The position numbers and the translations under genes were made by a program. Under the pieces are notes generated by a model. The model did not search any database, was not told where the DNA came from, and was given only the letters and a program-made list of their open reading frames with translations. From Microbacterium enclense (GTDB lineage: Bacteria > Actinomycetota > Actinomycetes > Actinomycetales > Microbacteriaceae), in assembly GCA_038182865.1 (NCBI GenBank), contig CP116226.1, forward strand, positions 1,240,001-1,304,000: a stretch of 64,000 bases of DNA, in the 5' to 3' direction. Position 1 is the first letter of the stretch; each line of letters begins with the position of its first letter. Shown one piece after another: positions 8,133 to 16,822 of the stretch.

Positions 8133-8900
8133 TCAGAGTTCGAGCTCGACCGCTGTCTCCAGCGCAGCTTCGATCGAGCGCATCCATCCGTCCTTCAGGG
8201 CGGTGTTCGCTTCGTCGTAGAGGGAGGCGCCGTCGACGAGGTTGCTCGAGCACGCGCACACCATGCCGGCGCGGAGCCCGCGGAGTCGCGCCACGACGAA
8301 CAGAGCGGATGCCTCCATCTCGACGTTCAGCAGGCCCATGCGGTGCAGCTGGTCGATCCAGTCCGGGGTCTCGGCGTAGAAGGCGTCGTCGCTCACGCTG
8401 ATTCCCGCGTGCGCGGTGGTGCCGGACGCCTCGGCGAGACGGGTGCTGTGGCGGGTCAGGGCGAGGGTGAGCGCGGCATCCGGAACAGCCGGGAACCCCT
8501 TGGGCACGTAGGCATCCGTCGTGCCGTCGTTGCGGAAGCTCCCCTCGCTCACGAGCAGGTCGCCCGGGGCGATACCGGGCTGCAGGCCCGCGGAGCTGCC
8601 GACGCGGATGAAGCTCGTCACGCCGACGCGGGCGAGCTCCTCGACGGCGATCGCGGTCGACGGGCACCCCATTCCGGTGGAGGTGGCGGTGATGTGACGG
8701 CCCTTGTACCAGCCGGTCATCGTGCGGTGCTCGCGATTGTGCGCGACCTCTTTCACGTCGGTCAGGAATTCGGCCACGAAGGGAACGCGGAAAGGATCTC
8801 CGGGGAGAAGGGCGACGGATGACACCTCACCGGGCGCAATGCCGATGTGGTACTGACGCGCGGTGAGACCGGCCTGGGATTTGTCGACGACGCTGGACAT
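8133..8900 (-). CDS. Uridine/purine nucleoside phosphorylase
   Basis: The 255-residue protein belongs to the PNP/UDP family, which splits nucleosides with phosphate into a base and ribose 1-phosphate in the cytoplasm. The phosphate loop GDPFR lies in VALLPGDPFRVPFVAEFL. TSTGMGCPSTAIAVEEL and RVGSSAGLQPG are the family's central strands, and the ribose/base-binding VEMEASALF is intact. The ATG at 8900 is preferred over an upstream extension because the family alignment begins around SVVDKSQAGLTARQYHIG. It stands alone and is convergent with the tandem-MerR gene. Confidence 0.9.
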   Translation of the reverse strand: MSSVVDKSQAGLTARQYHIGIAPGEVSSVALLPGDPFRVPFVAEFLTDVKEVAHNREHRTMTGWYKGRHITATSTGMGCPSTAIAVEELARVGVTSFIRVGSSAGLQPGIAPGDLLVSEGSFRNDGTTDAYVPKGFPAVPDAALTLALTRHSTRLAEASGTTAHAGISVSDDAFYAETPDWIDQLHRMGLLNVEMEASALFVVARLRGLRAGMVCACSSNLVDGASLYDEANTALKDGWMRSIEAALETAVELEL

Positions 8901-9120
8901 GATGAAACGACCTCCGGTGGGAAATGTGACGATGGGTATCGCCGCAGTCCCCGCCCTGTCGCGAAGCGTCATGGTTGATAGGACACGCAGTGCGCCGACG
9001 TTATCACGACGGATGAGTCCATAATCTGCGCGCTACGGCGGGGCCCCGGACGGGCGCGTGACCTCGCGTGAGGCGACAGCGACACGACGAGGAGAGGTCG
9101 AGGAATGACATCGGCCGATT

Positions 9121-9138
9121 GGTTGTTGCGTCAACTAA
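9121..9138 (+). promoter_or_regulatory. Likely MarR operator
   Basis: GTTG CGT CAAC (9125-9135) lies inside a longer imperfect palindrome, TTGTTGCGTCAACTAA, 44 nt before the VOC-RibA-MarR operon. MarR proteins favour such TTG/CAA palindromes. The link to the MarR gene at 10766 is inferred from operon membership. Confidence 0.55.
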
Positions 9139-9181
9139 CTGCGGGCGGACCGTCCGCTCCGCAGGACGAAGGAAGAGTCCG

Positions 9182-10081
9182 ATGACCGCTCCCACGCTGA
9201 CCTGGCGTCCGTCTCCTCTCCACACCGCCGGTGCCGCGGCCGACGCCACGCGCATGGACACCGTCGAACTCCTCGTCGGAGACCTCGACGCGCAGACGGA
9301 GTTCTACCGCCGCGCCGTCACTCTCGACGTGCTCGACCAGTCCGGCCCGCGCACGACCCTCGGGCGGGACGGCATCCCGATCGTGACCCTCACCCACACG
9401 CCCGACCTGCCGCCCTTCCGCCGCCACGACGCCGGGCTCTACCACACGGCCATCGCGTTCCCCGATCGGACGGCGCTCGCCGCGGCGGTCATGTCGATGG
9501 CCCGGCAGGCGGGGCACCTGTACGAGGGCGCGACGGATCACACGTTCAGCAACGCCTTCTACTTCCATGACCCGGAGGGAAATGGCATCGAGCTCTACTG
9601 GGATCTGCCGGTCGAGGTCTGGCAGAACAAGCCCGCCGGATGGATGCCGCAGAACGTGGCGATCGACCCGAACGCCTTCCTCCGCGAGTACTTCGACCCG
9701 TCGCGCGAGAGGACGGGCGAGGCCACGATCGGTCATGTGCATCTGCAGGTCGGCGACATCCCGACCGCGCGCCGCTTCTACGTCGACACGCTGGGCTTCG
9801 ACGTCGTCATGGATCTCGGGTCCGCGCTGTTCATCTCCGCCGGTGGCTATCACCACCACATCGGTATGAACACGTGGCACAGCGCCGGAGCGGGCCCCCG
9901 GGCGGTGTCGCTCGGCCTGGGTGACGTACGTCTCCGGATGCCGGAGCGCGGCGACGTGCTCGCCCTCGCCGATCGTGCCCGCCACAGCGGCATCCTCGCC
10001 GAGGACGACGGCCGGAGTGTCCGGCTCCGCGACCCCTGGGGAACTTTGCTGACCGTCACGCCGGAAGAGGGCGCGGCATGA
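9182..10081 (+). CDS. Two-module VOC protein, catechol-2,3-dioxygenase-like
   Basis: A 299-residue protein with two VOC modules, resembling the CatE/YfiE extradiol dioxygenase group. Module 1 runs from DTVELLVGDLDAQTEFYRRA to GNGIELYWDLPVEVW. Module 2 starts at IGHVHLQVGDIPTARRFYVD and includes the His-rich strand GGYHHHIGMNTWH and the RDPWGTLLTV strand. The substrate is unknown. It overlaps the next gene by 4 nt (ATGA). The MarR at the end of the operon may respond to an aromatic ligand. Confidence 0.85.
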   Translation: MTAPTLTWRPSPLHTAGAAADATRMDTVELLVGDLDAQTEFYRRAVTLDVLDQSGPRTTLGRDGIPIVTLTHTPDLPPFRRHDAGLYHTAIAFPDRTALAAAVMSMARQAGHLYEGATDHTFSNAFYFHDPEGNGIELYWDLPVEVWQNKPAGWMPQNVAIDPNAFLREYFDPSRERTGEATIGHVHLQVGDIPTARRFYVDTLGFDVVMDLGSALFISAGGYHHHIGMNTWHSAGAGPRAVSLGLGDVRLRMPERGDVLALADRARHSGILAEDDGRSVRLRDPWGTLLTVTPEEGAA

Positions 10082-10716
10082 ACGCGGCCATCTCTGTCGT
10101 GCCGCGCGCGGAGGTCCGCACCCAGGTGCGGATCCCGCTGCGCTTCGCCGACGGCTTCGAGGCGAACGCGCGTGTGTCGACCTTCCGTCACCTCGCCGAC
10201 GGCGCCGAGCACCTGCTGCTGTCCTTCGACGGGACGTCGAGAAGCCAGGAGGCGCCTCTCGTCCGGATGCACAGCGAGTGCCTCACGGGCGACGTGTTCG
10301 GTTCGGAACGGTGCGACTGCGGCCCTCAGCTGCGTGAAGCCGTCGAGCGCCTGTCGGTCGAGGGCGGAGCGCTGCTGTACCTGCGGCAGGAAGGTCGTGG
10401 CATCGGGCTTTACGCGAAGCTCGACGCCTACGCGCTGCAGGATGCGGGCCTCGACACCTACGAGGCGAACACCGCCCTGGGACGCGGGGAGGATGAACGC
10501 GACTACACGGCGGCCGCGCAGATGCTCGATGCGGTCGGGCTCCGTGGCATCCGGCTTCTGACGAACAACCCCGACAAGGTCGCGCAGCTGACGGCGCTCG
10601 GGATCACCGTCCACGGCGTCGTGCCGACCGGGGTGCACGTGACCGCGGCGAACGCTCGCTATCTGCAGGCGAAGCGCGATCACACCGGGCACCACCTCGA
10701 CCTCGGGGTAGCGTGA
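10078..10716 (+). CDS. ribA: GTP cyclohydrolase II
   Basis: The 212-residue enzyme opens the imidazole ring of GTP in the first step of riboflavin synthesis. The zinc ligands are Cys68, Cys79 and Cys81 (HSECLTGDVFGSERCDCG). The GTP-binding loop RQEGRGIGLYAKLDAYALQD and the NNPDK signature are intact. It is a stand-alone RibA, not the RibBA fusion, and no other riboflavin gene is near. Coupling to a VOC dioxygenase and a MarR regulator suggests an inducible flavin or deazaflavin-linked role rather than the housekeeping copy; that is inference. Confidence 0.93.
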   Translation: MNAAISVVPRAEVRTQVRIPLRFADGFEANARVSTFRHLADGAEHLLLSFDGTSRSQEAPLVRMHSECLTGDVFGSERCDCGPQLREAVERLSVEGGALLYLRQEGRGIGLYAKLDAYALQDAGLDTYEANTALGRGEDERDYTAAAQMLDAVGLRGIRLLTNNPDKVAQLTALGITVHGVVPTGVHVTAANARYLQAKRDHTGHHLDLGVA

Positions 10717-10765
10717 AGACGCGGTAACCGCCTCGCGCTCCTCCGCACGACGTTCGGAGCACCTC

Positions 10766-11245
10766 ATGACCTACGCCGTTCCGCGCATGACCCCCGAAGA
10801 GGGCGAAGCCTGGCTCGGGCTCTTGCGCGTGAGCAACCTGCTGCCGAGCGAGCTCGATGCGCAGTTGCTGCGCGACTCCGCGATGACGCATTACGAGTTC
10901 GCCGTCATGTCGTACCTTCGAGCGATGCCCGAGTCGACGGCATCCATGAGCGAGATCGCCGAGGCCACCAACGCCACTCTCCCGCGGGTGTCGCACGTGT
11001 GCCGTCGGTTGGAGGGGCGCGGGCTGGTCGAGAAGTCGATCTCGTCCGCCGATCGCCGCGTCAGCATGGCCACCCTGACCGCGGCGGGTCGCCGGGAGTT
11101 GATCCGCGCGACGCCTCGACACATCGCCACGGCGCGCCGGCTCGTGATCGACGCGCTCTCGCCGGAGGATCTCGCCCACCTCTCGCGCATCACCGCGATT
11201 CTCGGCGAGAATCTCGACCCATTGCATCGGTTTGGTCCACAGTGA
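10766..11245 (+). CDS. MarR-family transcriptional regulator
   Basis: The 159-residue winged-helix repressor shows the N-terminal dimerisation helix (WLGLLRVSNLLPSELDAQLL), an HTH (STASMSEIAEATNATLPRVS, then HVCRRLEGRGLV) and the MarR wing signature SADRRVSMATLTAAGRREL. It is the third gene of the VOC-RibA unit, 49 nt downstream. The upstream TTG/CAA palindrome near 9130 is a plausible target. Confidence 0.92.
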   Translation: MTYAVPRMTPEEGEAWLGLLRVSNLLPSELDAQLLRDSAMTHYEFAVMSYLRAMPESTASMSEIAEATNATLPRVSHVCRRLEGRGLVEKSISSADRRVSMATLTAAGRRELIRATPRHIATARRLVIDALSPEDLAHLSRITAILGENLDPLHRFGPQ

Positions 11246-11298
11246 CACGGGGGCGACCGATCACCGCGACGTCGGCGCCGACGGACAGAGGGGATGCC

Positions 11299-12153
11299 AT
11301 GACCGGCCGCCCGCCCCTGGTGCGGGCCGTCGCTGTGCTGGGACTGGTTCTGTTCTTGGCCGCCTGCTCGTCCCCGAGCGGCGACCCCGTCGCTGACGGG
11401 TCGACGGGTGATGCGCGCGCGTCCGTGCGCCTGCCCGACACGTCCGGCGGGTTCGACTACCAGCTCGGCGGACCCTACCCGCCCCCGTCCGGTGTGACCG
11501 TCGTGGAGCGGGATCGGACGGTCGAGCCTTCCAGCGCGGGATACGACATCTGTTACGTCAACGGCTTTCAGACCCAGCCTGGCGAGTCCGAGGGCTTCGC
11601 CGCGGCCCACCCCGACCTGGTCGTGCAGACAAGCTCCGGTCCGCTCGTCGACGAGGGGTGGCCCGACGAGTACATCCTCGACACCTCGACCCCTGGCAAA
11701 CGTGCCGCGCTCGCCGACCTGGTGGGGGAGTGGATCGACGAATGCGCGGCCGACGGGTTCGCGGCCGTCGAGATCGACAATCTCGATTCGTACACGCGCT
11801 CCGATGGCGCTCTCACCGCCGAGAACAATCTCGATCTCGCCGCGACCTACGCACAGCGCGCCCACGCCGCGGGGCTCGCGATCGCGCAGAAGAACACGGC
11901 CGACCAGGTGTCCGCGCTTCGCGCCCTCGGGTACGACTTCGCGGTGACCGAATCCTGCTACGAGTTCCAGGAGTGCGCGGCCTACACCGACGAGTATCCC
12001 GTGGTGCTCGACATCGAGTACACCGACGAACTCGGCGAGGACGGTTTCGTCGATGCCTGCGCAGACCCCCAGCGCCCGCCCGTGATGATCCTGCGGGACC
12101 ACGACCTCACCACGCCCGACGACGCGGACTACGTCTACCAAATCTGCCCGTGA
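11299..12153 (+). CDS. GH114-like lipoprotein (endo-alpha-1,4-polygalactosaminidase family)
   Basis: A 284-residue exported lipoprotein with lipobox LAAC after a hydrophobic leader (AVLGLVLFLAACSS). The mature part follows the GH114/TM1410-like barrel: the YDICYVNGFQTQPGESEGF strand, then LDTSTPGKRAALADLVGEWI, then the acidic strand end DGFAAVEIDNLDSYTRSDG. Later come LAIAQKNTADQ and VVLDIEYTDELGE. The family hydrolyses polygalactosamine-type glycans; the exact target here is unknown. The ATG is the first start after the MarR gene that gives a signal peptide. Confidence 0.82.
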   Translation: MTGRPPLVRAVAVLGLVLFLAACSSPSGDPVADGSTGDARASVRLPDTSGGFDYQLGGPYPPPSGVTVVERDRTVEPSSAGYDICYVNGFQTQPGESEGFAAAHPDLVVQTSSGPLVDEGWPDEYILDTSTPGKRAALADLVGEWIDECAADGFAAVEIDNLDSYTRSDGALTAENNLDLAATYAQRAHAAGLAIAQKNTADQVSALRALGYDFAVTESCYEFQECAAYTDEYPVVLDIEYTDELGEDGFVDACADPQRPPVMILRDHDLTTPDDADYVYQICP

Positions 12154-12281
12154 CCTCCGCTCGGCAGAGGTGTGGGGCACCCATTCGACAGTGGTCCGGA
12201 CGTGCCCCTGCGGGGTGATCACGCGTGCCGGGGGTCGGGCTGATGGGGGCAGATCCCGTACCCCACCGACCCGGTCTTCGA

Positions 12282-12695
12282 TCAGCGCGAGCCCGCTCGC
12301 GCGCCGTGGTCGTCGACCTCGCGCATGTGCTCTTCCGCCCACGACCTGAGGGCTGTGAGCGCCGGCACGAGCGAGCGTCCGAGAGGGGTGAGCGCGTAGT
12401 GCACGGCGGGGGGAGTGATGTCGGCGTCGACGCGTCGGCTGACGAGTCCATCCCGTGCGAGCTGGCGGAGAGTCTGCGACAGCATCTTCTGCGACACCCC
12501 GGCCATCGCACGACGCAACTCCGAGAAACGCAGGTCGCTCGCCTCGGCGAGAAGCAGCACGGTCATCACGGTCCACTTCGAGCCGACCCGATCGAGCAGC
12601 CCTCTGGTCGGGCACGTGGGGTCGAAGAGATCGCCCCTCGGTGAGGTTTCCTCGGAGTGCCCCTGTTTCGCTGAAGTGCCTTCTTCCGCGGTCAT
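12282..12695 (-). CDS. HxlR-family transcriptional regulator
   Basis: A 137-residue winged-helix protein of HxlR type: CPTRGLLDRVGSKWTVMTVL is the usual first helix and strand, including the CP-T-R and GSKWT signatures. LRFSELRRAMAGVSQKMLSQ then LRQLARDGLVSRR is the HTH, and VHYALTPLGRSL the wing. AGGAG stands 6 nt before the start. It is divergent from the alpha/beta hydrolase across a strong palindrome, so it probably represses both. Confidence 0.92.
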   Translation of the reverse strand: MTAEEGTSAKQGHSEETSPRGDLFDPTCPTRGLLDRVGSKWTVMTVLLLAEASDLRFSELRRAMAGVSQKMLSQTLRQLARDGLVSRRVDADITPPAVHYALTPLGRSLVPALTALRSWAEEHMREVDDHGARAGSR

Positions 12696-12707
12696 AGGCG
12701 CTCTCCT

Positions 12708-12736
12708 ATCGTTACCAGGTAGCCAACTGTAACGAT
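12708..12736. promoter_or_regulatory. HxlR operator
   Basis: ATCGTTAC (12708-12715) and GTAACGAT (12729-12736) form a perfect 8-bp inverted repeat with a 13-bp spacer between the divergent HxlR and hydrolase genes. This GTTAC/GTAAC arrangement is typical of HxlR targets. Confidence 0.7.
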
Positions 12737-12746
12737 GGGATACCGG

Positions 12747-13595
12747 ATGCCACGAGACGAGACGCAGCAGTTCGTGCAGCTGCCCGACCTGCGCGTGGCC
12801 ATCGAGCGAACGGGCGCGGGCGCGCCGATTCTGCTCCTGCACGGGTTTCCGCACACCAAGGAGATCTGGAGAGAGGTAGTGCCTCTTCTCGCGGGGGCGG
12901 GTTACGAGGCGATCGCCGTGGATCTGCGGGGGATCGGCGCCACCGAGATCCCTCTGGACGGATACGACGCCGACACACTCGCCATCGATCAGGTGCGCCT
13001 CCTCGATGCGCTCGGTCTACCGCGGGCCCATGTGGTGGGTTTCGATTTCGGCGCTGCGCCGGCGTTCGCGATGGCGACGCGGCATCCGGAGCGGGTCCTG
13101 AGCCTCACGATCGTCGAGGCCGTCATCGGCGGTCTTGACGGCGCCGAGGACTTCTTCTCGGCGGGCGTCCCGTGGTGGTTCGGATTCCACCAGGCGCCCG
13201 GCGGACTCGCGGAAGACGTCGTCGCCGGCAGCGAGGAGCGGTACATCGAGTTCTTCCTCGCGGCCGGGGCGCGAACGGGCGTCCCCCGCGATCTGCGAGA
13301 CCACCTCGTCGAGGCGTACACCGGGCACGAGCGGCTGCGCGCGGCGTTCGCGCACTACCGCGTGATGCCCGCGAACGCCGCAGCCAATCGGCGATGGGCC
13401 GAGAAGCACACGCTTTCCTTGCCGGCGAGCGCCGTGGGGGCATCGACGGTCGGCGATGCGCCCGCTCGGCAGCTCGAGCGGGTCGCCGAGGTGGTCGTCG
13501 CCACGCAGATCGCGTCGAGCGGCCACATCGTCCCGATCGACGCCCCGGCCGAGCTCGCGGCCGCCATCCTCGCCACCGCCCTGCGCGCCGCCTGA
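12747..13595 (+). CDS. Alpha/beta hydrolase (epoxide hydrolase / haloacetate dehalogenase type)
   Basis: The 282-residue hydrolase has the oxyanion motif ILLLHGFPHTKEIW. The nucleophile elbow HVVGFDFGAAPAFAMA puts Asp, not Ser, in the nucleophile place, as in haloacetate dehalogenases and epoxide hydrolases. DLRGIGATEIP and the catalytic His in IASSGHIVPIDAP are also present. I chose the second ATG (12747), because an ATG at 12735 overlaps the HxlR palindrome; the protein would otherwise be 286 residues. Substrate unknown. Confidence 0.88.
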   Translation: MPRDETQQFVQLPDLRVAIERTGAGAPILLLHGFPHTKEIWREVVPLLAGAGYEAIAVDLRGIGATEIPLDGYDADTLAIDQVRLLDALGLPRAHVVGFDFGAAPAFAMATRHPERVLSLTIVEAVIGGLDGAEDFFSAGVPWWFGFHQAPGGLAEDVVAGSEERYIEFFLAAGARTGVPRDLRDHLVEAYTGHERLRAAFAHYRVMPANAAANRRWAEKHTLSLPASAVGASTVGDAPARQLERVAEVVVATQIASSGHIVPIDAPAELAAAILATALRAA

Positions 13596-13637
13596 GGCGA
13601 CTTCCCCCGGGCGCCTCTGCCCCGGCGGACGGGCGCC

Positions 13638-14111
13638 TCATCGCGCGTGCAGCGCCCGCAGGATGTCGAGCTGGCCCGTGTTCCACGCCAGTTCGCTGAG
13701 CACGTGCGTGCACAGGCTGAGCACCGTGCGGCGACCGCGCCCCGAGACGACGTCGTCGAGGTCGAGGCCGTCCAGGTTGTCGCGCGAGTGCTGGTGTATC
13801 CGCTGGCAGTGTTCGATGACGGATGCCACGGTGTCGGTCTTGCGCGTCTTCCACGAGTTCGCCGTGGCGACGGGCAGTCCCAGCTCCGAGCGGGGTCGCC
13901 CCGTGATGGCCTCGCCGAACCACACGCCCTCGACGTAGGCCGTGTGACGGACGACACCGAGCAGCGACGGTTTGCCGGGGACGACGACGGCGCGGGCCTG
14001 GTCGTCAGAGAGGCCGTCGAGACTGCCGATGATGAGCTGCCGGTAGTGCTCGATGCGGGTGTCGAGGTCGTCGCGTGTCGTGAATCCGGAATCGACGTGG
14101 GGGTGTGGCAT
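13638..14111 (-). CDS. DinB / DUF664 family protein
   Basis: A 157-residue four-helix DinB-like protein: IEHYRQLIIGSLDGLSDDQA, PSLLGVVRHTAYVEGVWFGE, and a final VLSLCTHVLSELAWNTGQLD helix. It carries the family's spaced histidines (H in VVRHTAYVE, HVLSELAWNTGQ), which usually bind a metal. Members are often thiol-dependent S-transferases. It is preceded by an AGGAG site, is divergent from the XRE-cupin gene, and is convergent with the hydrolase. Confidence 0.88.
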   Translation of the reverse strand: MPHPHVDSGFTTRDDLDTRIEHYRQLIIGSLDGLSDDQARAVVVPGKPSLLGVVRHTAYVEGVWFGEAITGRPRSELGLPVATANSWKTRKTDTVASVIEHCQRIHQHSRDNLDGLDLDDVVSGRGRRTVLSLCTHVLSELAWNTGQLDILRALHAR

Positions 14112-14204
14112 CCGGTTCTCCTCTCGTGGGGGTCATCCCTCGATCGTTGCGGGGCGTCATGCGGATGGGCAAAGCTCGTGTCACATCTGCAAATCGGGGG
14201 AGTG

Positions 14205-14783
14205 GTGGCGGACGAAGCGGAGATCGTCGAGAGGGTGGGGCCGAGGCTGCGCACGTTTCGGCAGGTGGCGGGCCTGACGCTGACGCAGCTGGCCGAGCAG
14301 ACCGGACTGACGCCCAGCACCCTGTCGCGGCTCGAGAGAGCCCGGATTCGGCCCTCGCTCGAGCACCTGCTGCCGCTCGCGCGGGTGTACGGGGTGCCCC
14401 TCGATGAGCTCGTCGCCGCGCCCTCGCACAGCGACCCGCGCGTGCACCTCCGGCCGGTGCGGCGCGAGGGGCTCACGTATGTTCCGCTGGGCGTGAACCG
14501 GGGCGAGCTTCAGGCTTTCAAGGTGATCTACCCCGCCGTGACGGCGCTCCCACCGGCGCGATTTCACTCGCATCCCGGGAGGGAGTGGCTGTACGTGCTG
14601 GCCGGCGAGATTCGGCTGGTGCTGTCGGATCAGGTCACCGACCTGACGGTGGGGGAGGCGGCGGAGTTCGACACGGCGACGCCGCACTGGATCGGCAACG
14701 CGCATCTGACGGTGCCCGCGGAGATCATCGCCATCTACGGTAAGCAGGGCGGTCGCATCCATCTCACCGACTTCGAACAGTGA
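14205..14783 (+). CDS. XRE regulator with C-terminal cupin domain
   Basis: A 192-residue protein with an N-terminal XRE HTH (LRTFRQVAGLTLTQLAEQTG, then LTPSTLSRLERARIRPSLEH) and a C-terminal cupin barrel (PPARFHSHPGREWLYVLAGE, then IRLVLSDQVTDLTVGEAAEF, then TPHWIGNAH). Such HTH-cupin proteins commonly regulate amine or amino-acid metabolism. Two adjacent GTG codons (14202, 14205) could start it; a GGGGGA stretch lies just upstream. It overlaps nothing, but the Imm70 gene begins 92 nt beyond its end. Confidence 0.88.
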   Translation: MADEAEIVERVGPRLRTFRQVAGLTLTQLAEQTGLTPSTLSRLERARIRPSLEHLLPLARVYGVPLDELVAAPSHSDPRVHLRPVRREGLTYVPLGVNRGELQAFKVIYPAVTALPPARFHSHPGREWLYVLAGEIRLVLSDQVTDLTVGEAAEFDTATPHWIGNAHLTVPAEIIAIYGKQGGRIHLTDFEQ

Positions 14784-14863
14784 CGTTGCCGATCCGGAAT
14801 GGAGCTCGCCCTCGGACGTATCGAGCCGCCGTCGATCGAGCGAGTCTCCCGCTCGCGCATTCT

Positions 14864-14869
14864 TATACT
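14864..14869 (+). promoter_or_regulatory. -10 box for leaderless Imm70 transcript
   Basis: TATACT at 14864-14869 ends 6 nt before the GTG at 14876. There is no Shine-Dalgarno sequence, so the mRNA probably starts at the start codon. Confidence 0.6.
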
Positions 14870-14875
14870 CGTGGC

Positions 14876-15286
14876 GTGACAGTGAACCTGCGGGTGGGAC
14901 CGATCGCCTATCCCGTCGGCCGTGCCGACTTCCTCGGTTCGTTCTTCGATACCCTCACCGCGCGGCTCGAGGACGGCGTTCGCGGGTCGCGGTTCCCGAC
15001 GCTCGCGGCTCTCTACCTCGACGGGGAATTGTCACCGGATGCCGCGAGCGCGGCGCGTGACGAACTTGAGCGTGCGGAGCACGAGCTCCGCCAGCACCCA
15101 CCCACGGCCGTGGTCTGGGACATCGACCACCCGGCGACTCTCCCGCCGTGGGGGACGAACATCGCCGACACGATCGTCTCGCTCGGCGACTACTTCGTGA
15201 CCTCCGACGGACGACCCCTGATCGCCGTGATGGACAGCGCGCTCGATGCGAGCGTCCGCACCGGAAAGCCCGTGCGGATCGCCTGA
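14876..15286 (+). CDS. Imm70-family immunity-like protein
   Basis: A 136-residue protein starts VTVNLRVGPIAYPVGRADFL, which matches the opening of Imm70 proteins. Later parts, WDIDHPATLPPWGTNIADTI, the VSLGDYFVTSDGR strand and LIAVMDSALDAS, fit the same family. Imm70 was predicted as the immunity partner of polymorphic nuclease or deaminase toxins. No toxin lies next to it, so it is an orphan. The GTG is placed by the -10 box 6 nt upstream; a longer frame from 14780 has no conserved content. Confidence 0.72.
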   Translation: MTVNLRVGPIAYPVGRADFLGSFFDTLTARLEDGVRGSRFPTLAALYLDGELSPDAASAARDELERAEHELRQHPPTAVVWDIDHPATLPPWGTNIADTIVSLGDYFVTSDGRPLIAVMDSALDASVRTGKPVRIA

Positions 15287-15303
15287 CCCTCTGCGTCGCC
15301 CCG

Positions 15304-16719
15304 TCACGCGTCCGAGGTCGAGCGAGCGCGCAGCGCGAGTCCGACGATCCCGGATGCCACGACGCAGATCGCCGCGTTCACGATCACCGCCGTGCTGACG
15401 CCGAGACTCAGGCCGGTGGCGCTCGCCGCGACGATCGCCGACATCACGGGGGTGCCGACGGTGATGCCGATCTGCTGACTCATCGTCGCGAGCCCGGTCG
15501 CCAGGCCCTGCTCCTCGTCGCGCACGCCGGTGGTCGCGGTGACCATGAAGCCGACGATGGCCACGAGGTTCGCGACGCCACCGACGAAGGTTCCGACGAG
15601 GACGACGAGGAGCCAGCCGGACAGCAGGTCGAGGAAGGCGAGCGGGATCGTGGCCGCGGCCTGCACCGCAAGGCCCGCCACGATCGCGCGCGTCGCGCCT
15701 ATGCGGGCGATGATGCGGGGCGCGATGAGTCCGCCGATCACCGTCCCAATGCCGAGCACCGCGAAGACGAGGCCCGCCTGGAGGGGGCTGAAGCCCCGGA
15801 CGTTCTGCAGGTACAGGGTGAGCAGGAACACGATCGACGTCTCGGTCGCGAAGGCGACGACCCCGGCGATGTTGCCCCACGCGATCACGCGACGCCGCAG
15901 GACGCCGAGCGGGACGAGGGGGTCGCGCACCATCCTCTCCGTCATCACGAACGCGAACACCATGACCGCGGCGAACAGCAGCGACCCCCAGCTCCGCGCA
16001 TCGCCCCACGAGTGCTCGCTCGCTTGCGTCAGTCCGAACACCGCGGCCGCGAGCGCGAGGGTGACGGTGAGGGCGCCGAGGGTGTCGAGTCTCGGCCGCT
16101 CGGGCGACCTGGTCTCGCGGAGCACCGCGGGAGCGATCGCCAGGACGACGACGGCCACGACGACGTTGACGAAGAACGCCCACCGCCAGCTGACGAGGTC
16201 GGTGAGGAGGCCGCCGAGCACGGCGCCGGTCGTGAACCCCGCGGCCATGAGCGCGCCGTTGAGCCCGAGGGCGCGGTCACGGAGTCGCCCCTCGGGGAAC
16301 GACGTCGTCAGCAGGGACAGCGCGGCCGGGGTGACGGCGGCCGTCGCGATGCCCTGCGCGATGCGCGCCGCGATGAGCACCCACGGTTCGTTCGCGAGCC
16401 CGCCCACGAGCGAGGCGACACCGAGCAGGGTGATGCCGGCGAGGAACTGGCGGCGACGGCCGAACAGGTCGGCGCATCGCCCGAAGAAGAGCGTGAAGCC
16501 GGCCGCGCACACGGCGAACGAGGTCGCGATCCACTGCAGGTCGGCGAGACCGAAGCCGACCTCGGCGCCAATGCGCGGGAGCGCCACGTTGAGGATCGAG
16601 AAGTCCACCGCCAGAGTGAAGCTCGCGGTGAGCAGGACGAAGAGCGCGAGGCGCTGACGGATGCCGAGGGCGTCGGGCTTCGTGGCGGCGGTCGCCGTGG
16701 TCGGGGAGTCGGTGTTCAT
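15304..16719 (-). CDS. MFS drug exporter, DHA2 (14-TMS) family
   Basis: A 471-residue membrane protein with about 14 hydrophobic helices. It carries the DHA2 signatures FTLAVDFSILNVALPRIGAE in TM1 and FGRCADLFGRRRQFLAG (motif A). A central hinge (ETRSPERPRLDTLGALTVTL) lies between halves. It probably exports hydrophobic drugs or dyes by proton antiport. It is divergent from an XRE regulator at 16823; both likely answer to that regulator. Confidence 0.92.
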   Translation of the reverse strand: MNTDSPTTATAATKPDALGIRQRLALFVLLTASFTLAVDFSILNVALPRIGAEVGFGLADLQWIATSFAVCAAGFTLFFGRCADLFGRRRQFLAGITLLGVASLVGGLANEPWVLIAARIAQGIATAAVTPAALSLLTTSFPEGRLRDRALGLNGALMAAGFTTGAVLGGLLTDLVSWRWAFFVNVVVAVVVLAIAPAVLRETRSPERPRLDTLGALTVTLALAAAVFGLTQASEHSWGDARSWGSLLFAAVMVFAFVMTERMVRDPLVPLGVLRRRVIAWGNIAGVVAFATETSIVFLLTLYLQNVRGFSPLQAGLVFAVLGIGTVIGGLIAPRIIARIGATRAIVAGLAVQAAATIPLAFLDLLSGWLLVVLVGTFVGGVANLVAIVGFMVTATTGVRDEEQGLATGLATMSQQIGITVGTPVMSAIVAASATGLSLGVSTAVIVNAAICVVASGIVGLALRARSTSDA

Positions 16720-16772
16720 GGCATCCACCCTGCGAACGAGGGCGCGGCCCAGCCAGGACTCCCTCGGTGGTA

Positions 16773-16785
16773 CCCCTCGCAGGGG
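16773..16785. promoter_or_regulatory. Candidate operator between exporter and XRE gene
   Basis: CCCCT CGC AGGGG is a perfect 5-bp inverted repeat in the 103-bp divergent region. CAGACT at 16811-16816 lies 6 nt before the XRE GTG and could be its -10 box. Confidence 0.4.
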
Positions 16786-16822
16786 CAGGCACACGGCGGG
16801 TGTGGTGGGTCAGACTGGAACG

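Noticed and set aside
13593..13644. Convergent terminator between hydrolase and DinB genes
   Set aside because: TGAGGCG/CGCCTCA could pair, but the loop of about 38 nt is too long to be convincing.
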